Shown: positions 5,341 through 5,897 of the stretch, in pieces | How the letters are laid out: every line of letters starts with the position of its first letter | Position numbering within the stretch: the first letter of the stretch is position 1 | Assembly (NCBI GenBank): GCA_039045975.1 | Contig: JBCCJA010000100.1 | Location: 1 to 5,897, forward strand | Length of the DNA: 5,897 bases | Source of the DNA: JBCCJA01 sp039045975 | GTDB lineage: Bacteria > Planctomycetota > Planctomycetia > Planctomycetales > Planctomycetaceae | Reading direction: 5' to 3' | Notes under the pieces: generated by a model | What the model was told of the DNA's origin: nothing | The model's database searches: none | Seen by the model: the letters and a program-made list of their open reading frames with translations, nothing else | Position numbers and translations under genes: made by a program

Positions 5341-5897
5341 ATTGCGCCGCGAGAAACTGTTCCGCGATCGAGACCCCGACGCGGCGGGACCACTCGTCGA
5401 GCAGTCGCGTCGTGAGTGGTCCGGCCTGGCCGTTGCCGATCTCGACCCCTTCGAATTTCGTGACCGGCGCTACGCAGATCACCGAGGACGTGACGAACGC
5501 TTCGTCGGCCTTTAGCAGATCTTTCGGGAAGATCGGCGCCTCGACGACCGGGATGCCGACAGACTCGGCCAAGCCGATCAAGAACCGACGGCTCAGTCCC
5601 GGCAGCACATGGTCGGCCGGCGGCGTGCGTACCGACCCGCCGGAGACGACAAACAGGTTGCCGAGGTTCGTCTCGGTGAGGCCGCCGGCGCCGTCGGCGA
5701 GGACCGCGACGGCGCCCGAATAAGCTTCGGCCGCGAGCCGGTCGGCGAGGTACCAGTGGAGCCGGCTTCGCGTCTTGACGGCGGGCGACAGCGTCGCCGC
5801 CGGCAACGCTGCGACGTCCGGGACCGCCAAGTGAAATCCCTCGTGGTGGATCGCGCCGTACCGGCGGGCCGAGATCGGCGTGAGCGTGACGGCGAGC
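5339..5897 (-). CDS. Class IV PLP-dependent aminotransferase, C-terminal part (5' end outside window)
   Basis: The reading frame is open from the right edge to TAA at 5341-5339, giving 185 residues of a protein usually 280-300 long, so roughly the first 100 are missing. Fold-type IV PLP features are clear. These are the Schiff-base lysine in SPAVKTRSRLHWYLA (about residue 40 of the fragment), TETNLGNLFVVSGG (like the EG-x-x-x-N-x-F motif), TPPADHVLPGLSRRFLIGLA (like TPP-x-x-x-x-LPG-x-TR) and the C-terminal ADEAFVTSSVICVAPVTKFEGVEIG. The family includes branched-chain aminotransferase (IlvE), D-amino acid transaminase and aminodeoxychorismate lyase (PabC). The VLPGLSRR and APVTKFEG stretches look closest to the IlvE/Dat side, but substrate cannot be settled without the N-terminal half. 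A TTG at 5830 is only an internal codon: the homologous sequence continues upstream of it (YGAIHHEGFH). It converges on the two-half protein gene with a 43-base gap. Confidence 0.87.
   Translation of the reverse strand, partial: LAVTLTPISARRYGAIHHEGFHLAVPDVAALPAATLSPAVKTRSRLHWYLADRLAAEAYSGAVAVLADGAGGLTETNLGNLFVVSGGSVRTPPADHVLPGLSRRFLIGLAESVGIPVVEAPIFPKDLLKADEAFVTSSVICVAPVTKFEGVEIGNGQAGPLTTRLLDEWSRRVGVSIAEQFLAAQ

Overview
This is a high-GC bacterial window with four complete protein genes and one gene cut by the right edge, all densely packed with gaps of 150 bases or less. The organism is most likely a planctomycete or a close relative. This is inferred from the GC-rich codon use, a divergent MurD with a GLGWHGG N-terminal motif, a large exported protein of the DUF3352-like type common in that group, a Cys/Pro-rich exported protein of unknown family, and mostly weak ribosome binding sites. 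No rRNA, tRNA, phylogenetic marker, mobile-element gene or CRISPR array was seen, so the taxonomy is tentative.

Layout, left to right. Bases 1-137 are non-coding and hold a compact inverted repeat (13-80) that can fold into a three-way junction. murD (138-1676, minus) encodes the cytoplasmic ligase that adds D-glutamate during peptidoglycan synthesis. Upstream of it on the same strand lies a 158-residue secreted Cys-rich protein (1765-2241, minus); the 88-base gap would allow co-transcription. A 135-base divergent intergenic region follows. Rightward from it run an exported trypsin-like protease of the HtrA/DegP type without a PDZ domain (2377-3405) and a 579-residue exported protein or lipoprotein built of two similar halves (3556-5295). 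The latter ends in a clear intrinsic terminator (5311-5340). Converging on it from the right is the C-terminal part of a class IV PLP aminotransferase (5339-5897, minus, 5' end missing).

How the genes relate. Three of the five products (Cys-rich protein, protease, two-half protein) carry export signals and murD serves the cell wall, so the window has a cell-envelope flavour. No conserved pathway links them, and most of the content looks like ordinary chromosomal housekeeping and lineage-specific envelope genes. I do not see a defence, mobile or secretion system. The most unusual items are the branched inverted repeat at 13-80, the alternating-cysteine motif in the small secreted protein, and the replaced active-site residues in MurD.
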